Below are positions 38,010-47,578 of a stretch of 64,000 nucleotides of DNA, piece after piece. The first letter of the stretch is position 1; each line of letters begins with the position of its first letter. The stretch covers positions 124,001 through 188,000 of the forward strand of contig NZ_NSLB01000001.1 of NCBI RefSeq assembly GCF_002304225.1, read 5' to 3'. Made by a program: the position numbers and the translations under genes. Source of the DNA: Pseudomonas sp. HAR-UPW-AIA-41 (GTDB lineage Bacteria; Pseudomonadota; Gammaproteobacteria; Pseudomonadales; Pseudomonadaceae). The notes under the pieces are model-generated. The model made no database searches, was not told the DNA's origin, and saw only the letters and a program-made list of their open reading frames with translations.

Positions 38010-38441
38010 ATGTTCACCCTGGATCAACGTCTGCAGCAGGACACGCTGCTGCTGGGAGACTTCCCTCTCTGTCGCCTGTTGTTGATGAACGATGCCAATT
38101 ATCCCTGGTTCATTCTGGTGCCACGCCGTGATGAGGTGAGCGAGCTGTTCCAGCTGGATGCTCAGGAGCAGCAGCAGTTGTGGCGCGAGAGCACCGAGCT
38201 GGCGGAGGTACTCAAGGACACCTTCAAGGCGGACAAGATGAATGTGGCCACACTGGGTAATGTGGTCAGTCAGCTGCACATGCATGTCATCGTGCGGCGC
38301 AAGGATGATCCGGCCTGGCCCGCGCCCGTCTGGGGCAAGCACCCGGCCAAGCCCTACAGTGACGAACAGGTCGCTGCGCTGCGGAGCAAGCTGCGTATGG
38401 TGCTGGACGATGATTTTCAGTTTGCCGGAGAGTCGGCATGA
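38010..38441 (+). CDS. HIT family nucleotide-binding protein
   Basis: A 143-residue histidine-triad protein with LVPRRDEVSELFQLDAQEQQQLWRE and the triad region NVVSQLHMHVIVRRKDDPAWP (HxHxH variant: QLHMHVI, ~residues 90-96). HIT proteins hydrolyse nucleoside phosphoramidates or AMP conjugates. The ATG at 38010 has GGAG seven bases upstream; an earlier TTG (37995) is less likely. Its stop overlaps the slyX start by four bases. Confidence 0.87.
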   Translation: MFTLDQRLQQDTLLLGDFPLCRLLLMNDANYPWFILVPRRDEVSELFQLDAQEQQQLWRESTELAEVLKDTFKADKMNVATLGNVVSQLHMHVIVRRKDDPAWPAPVWGKHPAKPYSDEQVAALRSKLRMVLDDDFQFAGESA

Positions 38442-38644
38442 GCGTTGAGCTGCGTTTGATGGAGCTGGAGACCCGGGTGGCCTTTCAGGACGATGCTCTG
38501 CTGACCATGAGCGATGAAATAGCCCGCCAACAGCGCGATATCGAGCGGCTGCAGCTGCAGTTGGCGGCGCTGGCGCGGCGACAGGAAGACCTGGCCGGTC
38601 AGGTCGGGGAACCTCTGGGCGACGAGCCGCCCCCGCATTACTGA
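38438..38644 (+). CDS. slyX: SlyX family protein
   Basis: A 68-residue protein that is mostly coiled coil (ELRLMELETRVAFQDDALL, then EIARQQRDIERLQLQLAAL) and ends in the family's proline-rich PPPHY. Function is unknown in E. coli and Pseudomonas. Overlaps the HIT gene by four bases (ATGA); a terminator follows. Confidence 0.92.
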   Translation: MSVELRLMELETRVAFQDDALLTMSDEIARQQRDIERLQLQLAALARRQEDLAGQVGEPLGDEPPPHY

Positions 38645-38654
38645 ATCACAGACA

Positions 38655-38684
38655 TGAAAAAGCCCAGCATTGCTGGGCTTTTTT
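38655..38684 (+). terminator. Terminator after slyX
   Basis: AAAAAGCCCAGCA / TGCTGGGCTTTTTT hairpin with T-run; also usable from the convergent gene. Confidence 0.85.
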
Positions 38685-38699
38685 GATCGCCTGTCTACA

Positions 38700-39323
38700 T
38701 TAGCGGCGATTGGGTGCAGCGGCGATCACATCTTCGGCCTGCAGGCCTTTGTCACGCTGAATCACCGAGAACTCCACGCGCTGGCCTTCGATCAGGATGC
38801 GGTGGCCTTCACCGCGGATAGCGCGGAAGTGCACGAAGATATCGTCGCCGGTGTCGCGGGAGATGAAGCCGAAACCCTTGGAGGTATTGAACCACTTGAC
38901 CGTGCCGGTCTCGCGATTGCCCTGGGCACCACCGGTTTCTCCGGGGGTATAGGCGAAGCTGTCACGTTGCCCGGCTTCGCTGCGGAAGTTGTTGGCAACG
39001 TGCAGCAGGGTGGCGATGGCGGCGCTGAGCAGGCTGAGCAGAATCACCGGTTGGCCGGCCAGGGTGCTGAGCGGAGCGAGGACGCCCAAGCTTTGCAGGG
39101 CCACGGCTGCAACCAGCAGGGCGGAGCAGAAGCTCTGCAGAAGCTGGCGATTACCCTGCCACTGGGGCAGTTGCGGGGCCAGCAGCAGGTTGAGCAGGCC
39201 CAGCAGGGTCAAGTAGATGGCATCAGCTTGTTGCAGATAAGGAACGGCTTCGGCACGCAGGGAGGGAATAAAGGACAACAGCAGGGCGGTAACGCCCGTC
39301 AGCAGATGGACGATTTTCAGCAT
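38700..39323 (-). CDS. Membrane-anchored cold-shock-domain protein
   Basis: A 207-residue fusion. Residues ~1-110 hold three or four transmembrane helices ([51 protein letters not shown]). Residues ~135-205 form a CspA-like cold-shock domain with RNP1 KGFGFI and RNP2 DIFVHF ([29 protein letters not shown]). This tethers a nucleic-acid-binding domain to the cytoplasmic face of the membrane. A similar gene precedes dps in P. aeruginosa (PA0961, from memory). Role unknown. Confidence 0.88.
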   Translation of the reverse strand: MLKIVHLLTGVTALLLSFIPSLRAEAVPYLQQADAIYLTLLGLLNLLLAPQLPQWQGNRQLLQSFCSALLVAAVALQSLGVLAPLSTLAGQPVILLSLLSAAIATLLHVANNFRSEAGQRDSFAYTPGETGGAQGNRETGTVKWFNTSKGFGFISRDTGDDIFVHFRAIRGEGHRILIEGQRVEFSVIQRDKGLQAEDVIAAAPNRR

Positions 39324-39459
39324 TGATAATCAACTCGTGGCATGGATGGTAAATACAAGAGCCAGCAGCGCCAGCGGTGACGCTGCTTGCCTATATCGAC
39401 AGGAGGGAGCTCGCTGCGACACGCGCGGTATTTAACCGCAAAGCGTATCGCCACTCAAA

Positions 39460-40527
39460 TCAAGCGGTTAGCGGTGGCGTCTCGAGCGCTGGCTGGACCT
39501 GATTGCGGCCATTGCGTTTGGCTTGATAGAGGGCATCGTCGGCACGCTGCAGCAGTGTTTCCGGAGTGTCGCCGGTTTGTGCCATGGCAATGCCGAACGA
39601 AGCCGTAATGGTGTTGAGTACCTTGTCGGTACTACGCACCTTGACCCGGAGTGCTTGCAGCTTCGTGCGAAGCTGTTCGGCAAACGCGTGAGCGGTCTGC
39701 ATGTCGGGGCAGTTGAGCAGAATGACGCTGAACTCCTCACCACCATAGCGTGCCGCTAGCGCGCCAGGCGGAAGCAGTTCACGCAGCAGCTGGCCAACAT
39801 GCTGCAATACACGGTCGCCTAGCGGATGACCATATTGATCGTTGAAGCTTTTGAAATGGTCAATGTCCAGCATCAGCAGAGCCAGGTTCTTGGTGCCACG
39901 TTCTACAGCCTGGTGCAGAAGACGGTTAAATGAGCTGCGATTAAATACCTGAGTCAGTCCGTCGAGGGTGGCGGCCATATGCGCACGCTCGAGCTGATCG
40001 CGCAGGTGCTGGATTTCCGATTGAGCGGCTTGCAGACGATAGAGGAACTTTTCCTGCTGATCCTGCATGGCTTGGGTGCTGATTTGAAGGTCGTTAAGCA
40101 CGTTGGGCAGTTCATCTACCACTGGCTCGCGCAGTGCATCCAGCCCGGCAATCAGGCTCTGCTGATATGCCTTGCTGCCAGCCACACTGCTGACCACATC
40201 ACCTTCGATTTCGTCGACTAGTTCGATGACCTGCTGCTGCCCTGCACGGGCCTCTTCCAGTTCGCCACGGATAATGTGTTCACGAAAGAGCTTGCTGGCC
40301 GACTCTGGAGGAACTGAATCGAAATCCTTGACGATCTTGTCCAGGCGGCGGTTCAGCTCTTGGTCCTGGCCCCGGCAATAGCTGTACCAGAGGGCAAAAT
40401 GCACAGGTGTGGGTGCAATGTCGTGCCGCATCATCAGGGGTACGGCATGTTTGAGCAGATCAGCAGCCTCCCGAGTCTCTTCAGGAAAGAGGTCAAGAAT
40501 GGTGGGGGCTTTAGCAGGCTGAGTCAT
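39460..40527 (-). CDS. Soluble GGDEF diguanylate cyclase
   Basis: A 355-residue cytoplasmic protein starting MTQPAKAPTILDLF. A ~170-residue helical N-terminal region (MMRHDIAPTPVHFALWYSYCRGQDQELNRRLDKIV) leads through a coiled coil into a GGDEF domain with active site RYGGEEFSVILL. The residues five positions upstream do not form RxxD, so product inhibition at an I-site is not expected. It should make c-di-GMP. The N-terminal sensor type is one seen on other pseudomonad cyclases; its signal is unknown. Confidence 0.87.
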   Translation of the reverse strand: MTQPAKAPTILDLFPEETREAADLLKHAVPLMMRHDIAPTPVHFALWYSYCRGQDQELNRRLDKIVKDFDSVPPESASKLFREHIIRGELEEARAGQQQVIELVDEIEGDVVSSVAGSKAYQQSLIAGLDALREPVVDELPNVLNDLQISTQAMQDQQEKFLYRLQAAQSEIQHLRDQLERAHMAATLDGLTQVFNRSSFNRLLHQAVERGTKNLALLMLDIDHFKSFNDQYGHPLGDRVLQHVGQLLRELLPPGALAARYGGEEFSVILLNCPDMQTAHAFAEQLRTKLQALRVKVRSTDKVLNTITASFGIAMAQTGDTPETLLQRADDALYQAKRNGRNQVQPALETPPLTA

Positions 40528-40593
40528 GCACGTCACTGTGAACAGGTGGGCGAATGCGCCAAGCATAGAGCAGCGCGCTTTGCGTAACCAGTC

Positions 40594-40617
40594 AAAGGCC
40601 CGCTTTTGCGGGCCTTT
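40594..40617. terminator. Terminator downstream of dps
   Basis: AAAGGCCCGC-TTTT-GCGGGCCTTT hairpin, ten-base stem, followed by TTT on the minus strand. Confidence 0.75.
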
Positions 40618-40626
40618 GTGAGTTGG

Positions 40627-41097
40627 TTAGCTGTCCAGCAGGCTGCGTAGCATCCAGGCGGTCTTCTCATGAACCTGCATGCGTTGTGTCAGTAGATCCG
40701 CTGTTGGTTCGTCGCTGACCTGCTCGATCAGCGGGAAAATACCGCGCGCAGTACGGACTACCGACTCCTGGCCCTGAACGAGCTGGCGAATCATGTCCTG
40801 AGCGTTGGGCACGCCTTCCTCTTCCTTGATCGACGACAGTCGGGCATAGGCGGCATAGGTGCCAGGTGCGGGAAAGCCCAGCGCGCGGATGCGCTCGGCG
40901 ATCAGGTCAACGGCCAGAGCCAGTTCGGTGTACTGCGCTTCGAACATCAGGTGCAGGGTATTGAACATTGGCCCGGTGACGTTCCAGTGGAAATTATGGG
41001 TCTTCAGATACAAGGTGTAGGTATCAGCCAGCAGGCGCGACAGGCCCTCTGCGATGGCGGCGCGGTCTGCCTGGGGGATGCCGATATTGATTTCCAT
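40627..41097 (-). CDS. dps: Dps family ferritin-like protein
   Basis: A 156-residue mini-ferritin that stores iron and protects DNA from oxidative damage. The intersubunit ferroxidase ligands lie in [43 protein letters not shown] (His/His, then Asp/Glu, ~residues 33-75). The short N-terminus ([12 protein letters not shown]) lacks the Lys-rich tail used by E. coli Dps to bind DNA. Position between a GGDEF gene and an SDR is unremarkable; an AGGAG-like site precedes it. Confidence 0.92.
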   Translation of the reverse strand: MEINIGIPQADRAAIAEGLSRLLADTYTLYLKTHNFHWNVTGPMFNTLHLMFEAQYTELALAVDLIAERIRALGFPAPGTYAAYARLSSIKEEEGVPNAQDMIRQLVQGQESVVRTARGIFPLIEQVSDEPTADLLTQRMQVHEKTAWMLRSLLDS

Positions 41098-41196
41098 GGG
41101 ATATGCCTCCTCAGGGGTAAAGGTTCATGACAGGTTAACAGTGCGGCAGCTTAGCCTGGCATGCGTTGTGTCAATGGGATTGATGTATTGCCTGCG

Positions 41197-42021
41197 TCAA
41201 TTGCTACGACTGCCCGTCAGCCTGGCCAGAATACGGGTGTAGCTGACGGGCATCAGGCGTTGCAGGCGGTCGAGCAGGCGTGCGTCAGCGCCGATTAGGA
41301 TGCGAGGGTTGTTGCGTTTGATGCCGTCGATAATGACTCGGGCCGCTTCGGCTGGCGTGGTGCGGGCGATCTTGTCGAAATTGGCGGCCGAGCGCGCGGC
41401 ATCCTGATTGCCGCTCATGTCGCGGTAAAAGCGTGCGGACTTTGCGATGTTGGTCTTGATGCCGCCCGGGTGCACGCAGCTGACCTTGACCTGGGTGCAT
41501 TGCACCTCCTGGCGCAGCGCTTCGGTAAAGCCGCGCACGGCGAACTTGCTGGCGTTGTAGGCGCTCTGGGTGGGCACGCCGATGATGCCGAAGATGCTGG
41601 AGATGTTGACGATGTGGCCATCGTTGTTCTTGAGCAAATGCGGCAGGAAGGCCTTGGTACCGTGCACCACGCCCCAGAAGTTGATGCCCATCAGCCATTC
41701 GAAATCGTCATAGCTGAGGTCGGCGACCGTCTGCGAAACCGCGACGCCGGCGTTGTTGATGATGATCTGTGCGCTGCCATGGTGGGCCAGCACTTCATCG
41801 GCAAAGGCATAAACGGCCGCGCGATTGGCCACATCCAGCACATGGCAGCTGACGTCGGTGTTGGTCAGGCGCAGTTCGGCAGCCAGGCTTTCCAGATTTT
41901 CCTGGTTGATGTCGGCCAGCGCCAGAGCACAGCCTTCCTTGGCCAGTTGTTCGGCCAGCGCGCGGCCAATGCCTGAGCCTGCGCCGGTGATCACGGCAAC
42001 CTTGCCACTGAGTACTTGCAT
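41197..42021 (-). CDS. Short-chain dehydrogenase/reductase (SDR)
   Basis: A 274-residue classical SDR: VAVITGAGSGIGRALAEQL (~residues 8-26), ALADINQENL (Asp after beta2, suggesting NAD(H)), INNAGVAVSQ, catalytic Ser/Tyr/Lys in SSIFGIIGVPTQSAYNASKFAVRG. The C-terminal ~40 residues (IGADARLLDRLQRLMPVSYTRIL) are basic and amphipathic, often seen in membrane-associated SDRs. Substrate unknown. Not part of an obvious operon. Confidence 0.87.
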   Translation of the reverse strand: MQVLSGKVAVITGAGSGIGRALAEQLAKEGCALALADINQENLESLAAELRLTNTDVSCHVLDVANRAAVYAFADEVLAHHGSAQIIINNAGVAVSQTVADLSYDDFEWLMGINFWGVVHGTKAFLPHLLKNNDGHIVNISSIFGIIGVPTQSAYNASKFAVRGFTEALRQEVQCTQVKVSCVHPGGIKTNIAKSARFYRDMSGNQDAARSAANFDKIARTTPAEAARVIIDGIKRNNPRILIGADARLLDRLQRLMPVSYTRILARLTGSRSN

Positions 42022-42100
42022 CTGTGCGCCTCTTTTTATGGGTCGTTATCGGGAAAGACTGGCGCAGAGTAGTCAGGCCCGCCCCTTCAGGGCAACCGGC

Positions 42101-43222
42101 TCAAAGCCGTGTGAGCTCCGGCTGTTGCTGGAGTGTGCGGTTGAACACTTCGACCCAGTGAGCGCTGAACTGGCGTCCGGCCTGGTTGTTGATTTCCAGA
42201 ATGGCGCGCAGTCGTGGGCGTTTGCTCAGGGTCTGGTGGGCACGCTCGTGAGTCCGGGCATCGAAAGTGTCGGCAATCGCCAGAATCAGCGCGCCCGGCA
42301 CAATCTCCGCTTCGTTGTGGCCCTTGGGATAACCATTGCCGTCGGCGTGTTCCTGATGCTGCAGGATGATTTCGGCTGCGGCCTGCCATTGCGGGAGGCG
42401 CCGCAGCAGGTCGTAGCCCAGGCGGGGGTGGCTCTGTACCTGGCGGCGCTCTTCGCGACTGAGGCGTTCCTGTTTGTGCAGCAGGCTGAGTGGCAGGAAT
42501 GCCATGCCCAGATCATGCAGGCAAATGGCGGCAGCCAGTTGCGCGGGCTCTGCCGGGTGTCCGCCGAGGTGATTCATGGCCAGAGCCAGGGCCAGCAGGC
42601 GCAAGCCGCGTCCCTGCCAGTAGTGCGAACGCTTTTCGCTGGCCTGCATCAGTTCGATGAAGAAGGCCATGTCCTCGTCCAGCGGGATGCCGTGTCGAGC
42701 CAGGATCTGCTGGCAGTCGGGCGGGCTCTGGGCGGGAGACGCTGGCTGCAGGGGGGTAGAGGGATCAAGTTGTTGAAGCAGCAGGTGGCGCAGTTCGTCC
42801 TGACGTCCTGCCGGAGCGCCGGCCAGGGCGTGCAGGGCCTGACAGAAACTGCCGATCTGGGCGCTGGAAAGACCGCTGGGCGCACCGCCGAACGCCTCGC
42901 GCAGCAACGCGCGCAGCTGATCGAGGCTCAGAAGCAGGATATCGCCCAGAATGCTGTCGAACTGCAGTTGACCGTCACGCAGGCCCGCCAGTACGTCCTC
43001 CATGGCCTGGGGCAGGGGCGTCAGTTGCGGCAGGCCAACCACGCCAAGGTTGCCCTTTACCGTGTGCAGCAGACGGAACAGCTGGCGCAGTCGCTCGCGG
43101 TCCTGAGGATGCTGCTCCAGCTCTATCAGCAGTTGCTCGCAACGGGGCAGTTGTTCGGAGGACTCCAGGCGGAATTCCTCGAGCAGTTCGGCCGATGTGT
43201 CGGCTGATGGATTCAGGGCCAT
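42101..43222 (-). CDS. HPt - HD-GYP fusion, c-di-GMP phosphodiesterase-like
   Basis: A 373-residue cytoplasmic protein starting MALNPSADTSAELLEEF. The N-terminal ~110 residues form a histidine phosphotransfer domain with the phospho-acceptor H-box LHTVKGNLGVVGL. The C-terminal ~190 residues are HD-GYP with CLHDLGMAFLP (HD) and HQEHADGNGYPKG (intact HxExxDGxGYP). It should degrade c-di-GMP and be controlled by phosphorylation from a kinase elsewhere. The HPt-HD-GYP order, with no receiver domain, is uncommon. Start chosen at 43222; an upstream in-frame ATG at 43282 adds 20 unlikely residues. Confidence 0.83.
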   Translation of the reverse strand: MALNPSADTSAELLEEFRLESSEQLPRCEQLLIELEQHPQDRERLRQLFRLLHTVKGNLGVVGLPQLTPLPQAMEDVLAGLRDGQLQFDSILGDILLLSLDQLRALLREAFGGAPSGLSSAQIGSFCQALHALAGAPAGRQDELRHLLLQQLDPSTPLQPASPAQSPPDCQQILARHGIPLDEDMAFFIELMQASEKRSHYWQGRGLRLLALALAMNHLGGHPAEPAQLAAAICLHDLGMAFLPLSLLHKQERLSREERRQVQSHPRLGYDLLRRLPQWQAAAEIILQHQEHADGNGYPKGHNEAEIVPGALILAIADTFDARTHERAHQTLSKRPRLRAILEINNQAGRQFSAHWVEVFNRTLQQQPELTRL

Positions 43223-43300
43223 GACAGCGCTCCGGCGACAGTGAAAACTGAGTATAGGAGAGCTGCCGGCCGGCGGCTGCAAGTGCCCGGCCTTTCAGTC

Positions 43301-43306
43301 TATAAT
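43301..43306 (+). promoter_or_regulatory. Candidate -10 box for the fmdB-aspS operon
   Basis: A perfect TATAAT lies 67 bp before the zinc-ribbon gene. The -35 region is weak. Confidence 0.45.
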
Positions 43307-43372
43307 CCGCGACTTTGTCCAGGCAGGTGGCTTGGACATCAGGTATTTAGCGGGATTTGTGGGAAAGCAGCG

Positions 43373-43645
43373 ATGCCAATCTACGAATATCAATGCAGTG
43401 CCTGCGGTCATCAACTGGAAGCCATTCAGAAATTCAGTGATGCCCCGCTGGTCGATTGCCCGGCCTGCCAGGCGGCAGGTTTGAAGAAGCTGTTGTCCGT
43501 GCCCGGCTTTCGCCTGAAAGGTGGCGGCTGGTACGAGACCGACTTCAAGACCGGGGCGAAGAAAAACCTGGCTGGCAGCGATAGCGCGCCGGCCTGTCCG
43601 GCCGGTGGCTGTGGAGCGGCCGGCGGATGTGGTGCCGGCGAATAA
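43373..43645 (+). CDS. FmdB-type zinc-ribbon protein
   Basis: A 90-residue protein with [26 protein letters not shown] and a second CxxC (DCPACQA), making one zinc ribbon over residues ~8-42, and a C-terminal Gly/Cys-rich tail ([16 protein letters not shown]). FmdB-type proteins are putative regulatory or assembly factors, with no settled role. It lies 44 bp before aspS on the same strand, the usual arrangement in Pseudomonas. Confidence 0.88.
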   Translation: MPIYEYQCSACGHQLEAIQKFSDAPLVDCPACQAAGLKKLLSVPGFRLKGGGWYETDFKTGAKKNLAGSDSAPACPAGGCGAAGGCGAGE

Positions 43646-43689
43646 GCGGCCCTGACGACTTAAAGACTAACGAGAAGCGAACGACGATC

Positions 43690-45465
43690 ATGATGCGCAG
43701 CCACTATTGCGGCCAGTTGAACGAGAGCCTGGACGGCCAGGAAATCACCCTTTGCGGTTGGGTGCACCGCCGCCGTGACCATGGCGGGGTGATCTTCCTC
43801 GACATCCGCGACCGCGAGGGTCTGGCTCAGGTGGTGTTCGATCCGGATCGCGCCGAGACTTTCGCCAAGGCTGACCGTGTGCGCAGCGAGTACGTGGTCA
43901 AGATCACCGGCAAGGTGCGTCTGCGTCCGGCTGGTGCGGTCAATCCGAACATGGCTTCCGGCGCCATTGAAGTGCTGGGTTATGAGCTGGATGTGCTCAA
44001 CGAAGCCGAGACTCCGCCCTTCCCGCTCAACGAATACACCGACGTTGGCGAGGAAACCCGCCTGCGCTACCGCTTCATCGATCTGCGTCGCCCGGAAATG
44101 GCCGAGAAGCTCAAGCTGCGCTCGCGCATCACCTCGAGCATCCGTCGCTACCTCGACGAGAACGGCTTCCTCGACGTCGAGACGCCGATTCTGACCCGCG
44201 CCACGCCGGAAGGTGCCCGTGACTACCTGGTGCCGAGCCGCACCCACGCCGGCAGCTTCTTTGCTCTGCCGCAGTCGCCGCAGCTGTTCAAGCAGCTGCT
44301 GATGGTGGCCGGCTTCGACCGCTACTACCAGATCGCCAAGTGCTTCCGTGACGAGGACCTGCGTGCCGACCGTCAGCCGGAATTCACCCAGATCGACATC
44401 GAGACCAGCTTCCTCGATGAGAAAGACATCATGGACATCACCGAGACCATGGTGCGCAACCTGTTCAAGGAAGTGCTGGACGTCGAGTTCGGCGAGCTGC
44501 CGCACATGACCCTGGCCGAAGCCATGCGTCGCTTCGGTTCGGACAAGCCGGACCTGCGCATTCCGCTGGAACTGGTGGATGTGGAAGATCAGCTCAAGGA
44601 CGTCGAGTTCAAGGTATTTGCCGGCCCGGCCAACGACCCGAAATGCCGCGTCACCGCGCTGCGCGTACCGGGCGGTGCGAGCATGCCGCGCAAGCAGATC
44701 GACGATTACACCAAATTCGTCGGCATCTACGGCGCCAAGGGCCTGGCCTATATCAAGGTCAACGAGCGTGCGGCCGGCGTTGACGGCCTGCAGTCGCCGA
44801 TCGTCAAGAACATCCCGCTGGACAACATTAATGTCATCCTCGACCGCGTTGGCGCTGTCGATGGCGATATCGTGTTCTTCGGTGCCGACAAGGCCAAGAT
44901 CGTTTCCGAGGCTCTGGGCGCGCTGCGTATCAAGCTGGGCCATGACCTCAATCTGCTGACCTGCGAGTGGGCCCCGCTGTGGGTGGTCGACTTCCCAATG
45001 TTCGAGGAAAACGACGACGGCAGCCTGACGGCCATGCACCACCCGTTCACCGCGCCCAGCTGCACCCCGGAAGAGCTGGAAGCCAATCCGGCCGCCGCGC
45101 TGTCGCGTGCCTATGACATGGTGCTCAACGGCACCGAGCTGGGTGGCGGTTCGATCCGTATCCACGACAAGGCCATGCAGCAGACCGTGTTCCGCGTACT
45201 GGGCATCAGCGAGGAAGAGCAGGAAGAGAAGTTTGGCTTCCTCCTTGATGCGCTCAAGTACGGTGCGCCGCCCCATGGTGGTCTGGCCTTCGGCCTGGAT
45301 CGCCTGGTCATGCTGATGACCGGTGCCAGCTCGATCCGCGAAGTGATTGCCTTCCCGAAAACCCAGAGCGCGGCCTGCGTCATGACTCAGGCACCGGGTG
45401 TGGTGGACAACAAGGCGCTGCGCGAGCTGCATATTCGCCTGCGCGAGCAAGCCAAGGCCGAATAA
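43690..45465 (+). CDS. aspS: Aspartyl-tRNA synthetase
   Basis: A 591-residue class IIb enzyme charging tRNA-Asp (probably also tRNA-Asn in pseudomonads that lack AsnRS). The OB-fold anticodon domain ([25 protein letters not shown], ~17-41), motif 2 ([25 protein letters not shown]), the GAD insertion domain (~290-415) and motif 3 ([16 protein letters not shown]) are complete. ATGs at 43690 and 43693 are equally possible starts. A strong terminator follows. Confidence 0.97.
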   Translation: MMRSHYCGQLNESLDGQEITLCGWVHRRRDHGGVIFLDIRDREGLAQVVFDPDRAETFAKADRVRSEYVVKITGKVRLRPAGAVNPNMASGAIEVLGYELDVLNEAETPPFPLNEYTDVGEETRLRYRFIDLRRPEMAEKLKLRSRITSSIRRYLDENGFLDVETPILTRATPEGARDYLVPSRTHAGSFFALPQSPQLFKQLLMVAGFDRYYQIAKCFRDEDLRADRQPEFTQIDIETSFLDEKDIMDITETMVRNLFKEVLDVEFGELPHMTLAEAMRRFGSDKPDLRIPLELVDVEDQLKDVEFKVFAGPANDPKCRVTALRVPGGASMPRKQIDDYTKFVGIYGAKGLAYIKVNERAAGVDGLQSPIVKNIPLDNINVILDRVGAVDGDIVFFGADKAKIVSEALGALRIKLGHDLNLLTCEWAPLWVVDFPMFEENDDGSLTAMHHPFTAPSCTPEELEANPAAALSRAYDMVLNGTELGGGSIRIHDKAMQQTVFRVLGISEEEQEEKFGFLLDALKYGAPPHGGLAFGLDRLVMLMTGASSIREVIAFPKTQSAACVMTQAPGVVDNKALRELHIRLREQAKAE

Positions 45466-45473
45466 GCCGACAC

Positions 45474-45500
45474 AAGAAGCCTGGTTATCCAGGCTTCTTC
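45474..45500 (+). terminator. Terminator after aspS
   Basis: AAGAAGCCTGG-TTAT-CCAGGCTTCTT hairpin, eleven-base perfect stem. Confidence 0.85.
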
Positions 45501-45546
45501 GTTATGGGTTGTCGATAAAGTACAAACGCAACAATCGGAGTGAGTT

Positions 45547-46296
45547 ATGGCTGGTCATTCCAAATGGGCCAACATTAAGCACCGCAAAGGGCGCCAGGAC
45601 GCCAAGCGCGGCAAGATTTTCACCAAGCTGATTCGCGAGCTGACCGTGGCCGCCAAGCATGGCGGTGGCGTGCCGGCGGATAACCCGCGCCTGCGTCTGG
45701 CCGTGGACAAGGCGCTGACCGCCAACATGTCCCGCGACGTGATCGACCGGGCGATTGCCCGCGGTGCCGGTAACGATGCTGCCGACAACGTCATCGAGCT
45801 GAGCTATGAAGGCTACGCGCCAAGCGGTGTGGCTATCATCGTCGAGGCCATGACCGACAACCGCAACCGCACCGCGGCGGCTGTGCGCCATGCCTTTACC
45901 AAGTGCGGCGGCAATCTGGGCACCGATGGTTCGGTGGCCTACATGTTCGACCGCAAGGGGCAGATCAGCTTCGCGCCGGGCGTCAACGAAGATGCCCTGA
46001 TGGAAGCTGCGCTGGAGGCTGGTGCCGATGATGTTGAAATGGGCGAAGACGGTTCCGCGCTGGTGTCCACGAGTTTTGCCGAGTTTCTTGCGGTCAATGA
46101 AGCGCTGACGGCGGCTGGTTTCAAGGGCGAAGAGGCAGAGATTGCCATGATTCCGTCGATCATGGCTCCGATCACCGATCTGGAAACCGCGAAAAAGGTG
46201 ATGAAGCTGATTGATATGCTCGAAGACCTCGATGATGTGCAGGAGGTCTATCACAACGCGGAAATCCCGGACGAGATCATGGCTCAGCTGGACTGA
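45547..46296 (+). CDS. yebC: YebC/PmpR family regulatory protein
   Basis: A 249-residue protein starting [31 protein letters not shown] and containing [23 protein letters not shown] and [13 protein letters not shown], the full YebC signature. In P. aeruginosa the orthologue (PmpR) has been described as a repressor of quinolone signalling; related proteins help ribosomes through difficult sequences. It sits between aspS and ruvC, as in most gammaproteobacteria, with its own terminators on both sides. Confidence 0.95.
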   Translation: MAGHSKWANIKHRKGRQDAKRGKIFTKLIRELTVAAKHGGGVPADNPRLRLAVDKALTANMSRDVIDRAIARGAGNDAADNVIELSYEGYAPSGVAIIVEAMTDNRNRTAAAVRHAFTKCGGNLGTDGSVAYMFDRKGQISFAPGVNEDALMEAALEAGADDVEMGEDGSALVSTSFAEFLAVNEALTAAGFKGEEAEIAMIPSIMAPITDLETAKKVMKLIDMLEDLDDVQEVYHNAEIPDEIMAQLD

Positions 46297-46312
46297 TCCT
46301 CGCGTTAACGCG

Positions 46313-46349
46313 AAAAGCCGGAATCGCTCGCGCGCTTCCGGCTTTTTTA
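46313..46349 (+). terminator. Terminator after yebC
   Basis: AAAAGCCGGAA / TTCCGGCTTTTTT hairpin with a 12-nt GC-rich loop and a T-run. Confidence 0.85.
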
Positions 46350-46365
46350 TATCAGCGCCACTCCG

Positions 46366-46371
46366 TATACT
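46366..46371 (+). promoter_or_regulatory. Candidate -10 box for ruvCAB
   Basis: TATACT lies 58 bp before the ruvC start, just after the yebC terminator. No clear -35 or LexA box was found by eye. Confidence 0.4.
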
Positions 46372-46429
46372 GGCGGCTGGATAAATAGACAGTATGTCGA
46401 CCTCGGTCGGCAATGGAGCGCGCGGCGGC

Positions 46430-46954
46430 ATGACCCTGATCCTCGGCATCGATCCCGGCTCGCGCATTACCGGTTACGGCGTGGTTCGTGATACCGGGCG
46501 CAGCTGTGAGTATGTCGCTTCCGGTTGTATCCGTACCGGGGAGGGCGCCTTGCCCGAGCGGCTACAGGCCGTCTTTCGCGGTGTCAGCGAGGTGATCCGC
46601 CTGCATGGTCCGGTGACCATGGGCATCGAACAGGTGTTCATGGCCAAGAATGCCGATTCGGCGCTCAAGCTGGGTCAAGCCCGTGGTGCGGCGATTGTGG
46701 CCGGTATCGAGGCGGGGCTGGATGTCAGCGAATACACCGCGACCCAGGTCAAACAGGCGATTGCCGGTACCGGCGGCGCCGACAAGCAGCAGGTACAGCT
46801 GATGGTCATGCACCTGCTCAAACTGGTACAGAAACCGCAGATCGATGCCTCCGATGCCCTGGCCATTGCCCTCTGCCATGCCCATCATCGGCAGAGTCTG
46901 ATTCCCCACGGCCTTGCCGGCGCCAAGCGCCGTGCCGGCCGTCTGCGCCTGTGA
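46430..46954 (+). CDS. ruvC: Holliday junction endonuclease RuvC
   Basis: A 174-residue dimeric nuclease that resolves Holliday junctions. Catalytic acidic residues: Asp7 ([15 protein letters not shown]), Glu in [23 protein letters not shown], and the Asp pair in [19 protein letters not shown]. The ATG at 46430 gives the family start MTLILGID; the upstream ATG (46394) adds 12 residues without a good site. First of the ruvC-ruvA-ruvB operon. Confidence 0.96.
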   Translation: MTLILGIDPGSRITGYGVVRDTGRSCEYVASGCIRTGEGALPERLQAVFRGVSEVIRLHGPVTMGIEQVFMAKNADSALKLGQARGAAIVAGIEAGLDVSEYTATQVKQAIAGTGGADKQQVQLMVMHLLKLVQKPQIDASDALAIALCHAHHRQSLIPHGLAGAKRRAGRLRL

Positions 46955-46972
46955 TGACGAAGGAAACCTGAA

Positions 46973-47578
46973 GTGATTGGACGCCTGCGCGGCACCCTGG
47001 CCGAGAAACATCCCCCGTTCCTGATCCTCGATGTCGGCGGTGTCGGCTACGAAGTCGAAGTGCCGATGACCACGCTCTACCGCCTGCCATCGGTCGGCGA
47101 GCCGCTGACCCTGCACACCCATCTGGTGGTGCGTGAGGACGCCCAACTGCTCTACGGCTTTGCCGAAAAGCGTGAGCGCGAGTTCTTCCGCGAGCTGATC
47201 CGTCTCAATGGCGTGGGCCCCAAGCTGGCGCTGGCGCTGATGTCCGGGCTGGAGGTCGATGAACTGGTGCGCTGCGTACAGGCCGGCGACACCTCGACCC
47301 TGGTCAAGGTGCCGGGGGTCGGCAAGAAAACCGCCGAGCGTCTGTTGGTGGAACTCAAGGACCGCTTCAAGGCCTGGGAAACCCTGCCGGGCATGACAGG
47401 TCTGGTGATTGAACCGAGTAGTGTTTCGCCGGTCTCAAGTGCCGAGAGTGATGCGCTGAGCGCCCTGATATCCCTGGGCTACAAGCCGCAGGAGGCCAGC
47501 CGCGCGGTGGCGGCGGTGAAGGAAGATGGCCTCTCCAGTGAAGAAATGATCCGTCGAGCCCTCAAGGGAATGCTCTAA
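46973..47578 (+). CDS. ruvA: Holliday junction branch migration protein RuvA
   Basis: A 201-residue tetrameric junction-binding protein. Starts with GTG ([33 protein letters not shown] fold), then two helix-hairpin-helix motifs ([35 protein letters not shown]) and a C-terminal UBA-like RuvB-binding domain ([25 protein letters not shown]). It lies 18 bases after ruvC, and its stop abuts the ruvB start. Confidence 0.97.
   Translation: MIGRLRGTLAEKHPPFLILDVGGVGYEVEVPMTTLYRLPSVGEPLTLHTHLVVREDAQLLYGFAEKREREFFRELIRLNGVGPKLALALMSGLEVDELVRCVQAGDTSTLVKVPGVGKKTAERLLVELKDRFKAWETLPGMTGLVIEPSSVSPVSSAESDALSALISLGYKPQEASRAVAAVKEDGLSSEEMIRRALKGML

Noticed and set aside
43660..45450. A ~596-codon open frame opposite aspS
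   Set aside because: It mirrors aspS codons exactly; aspS has all synthetase motifs and the reverse frame has none.
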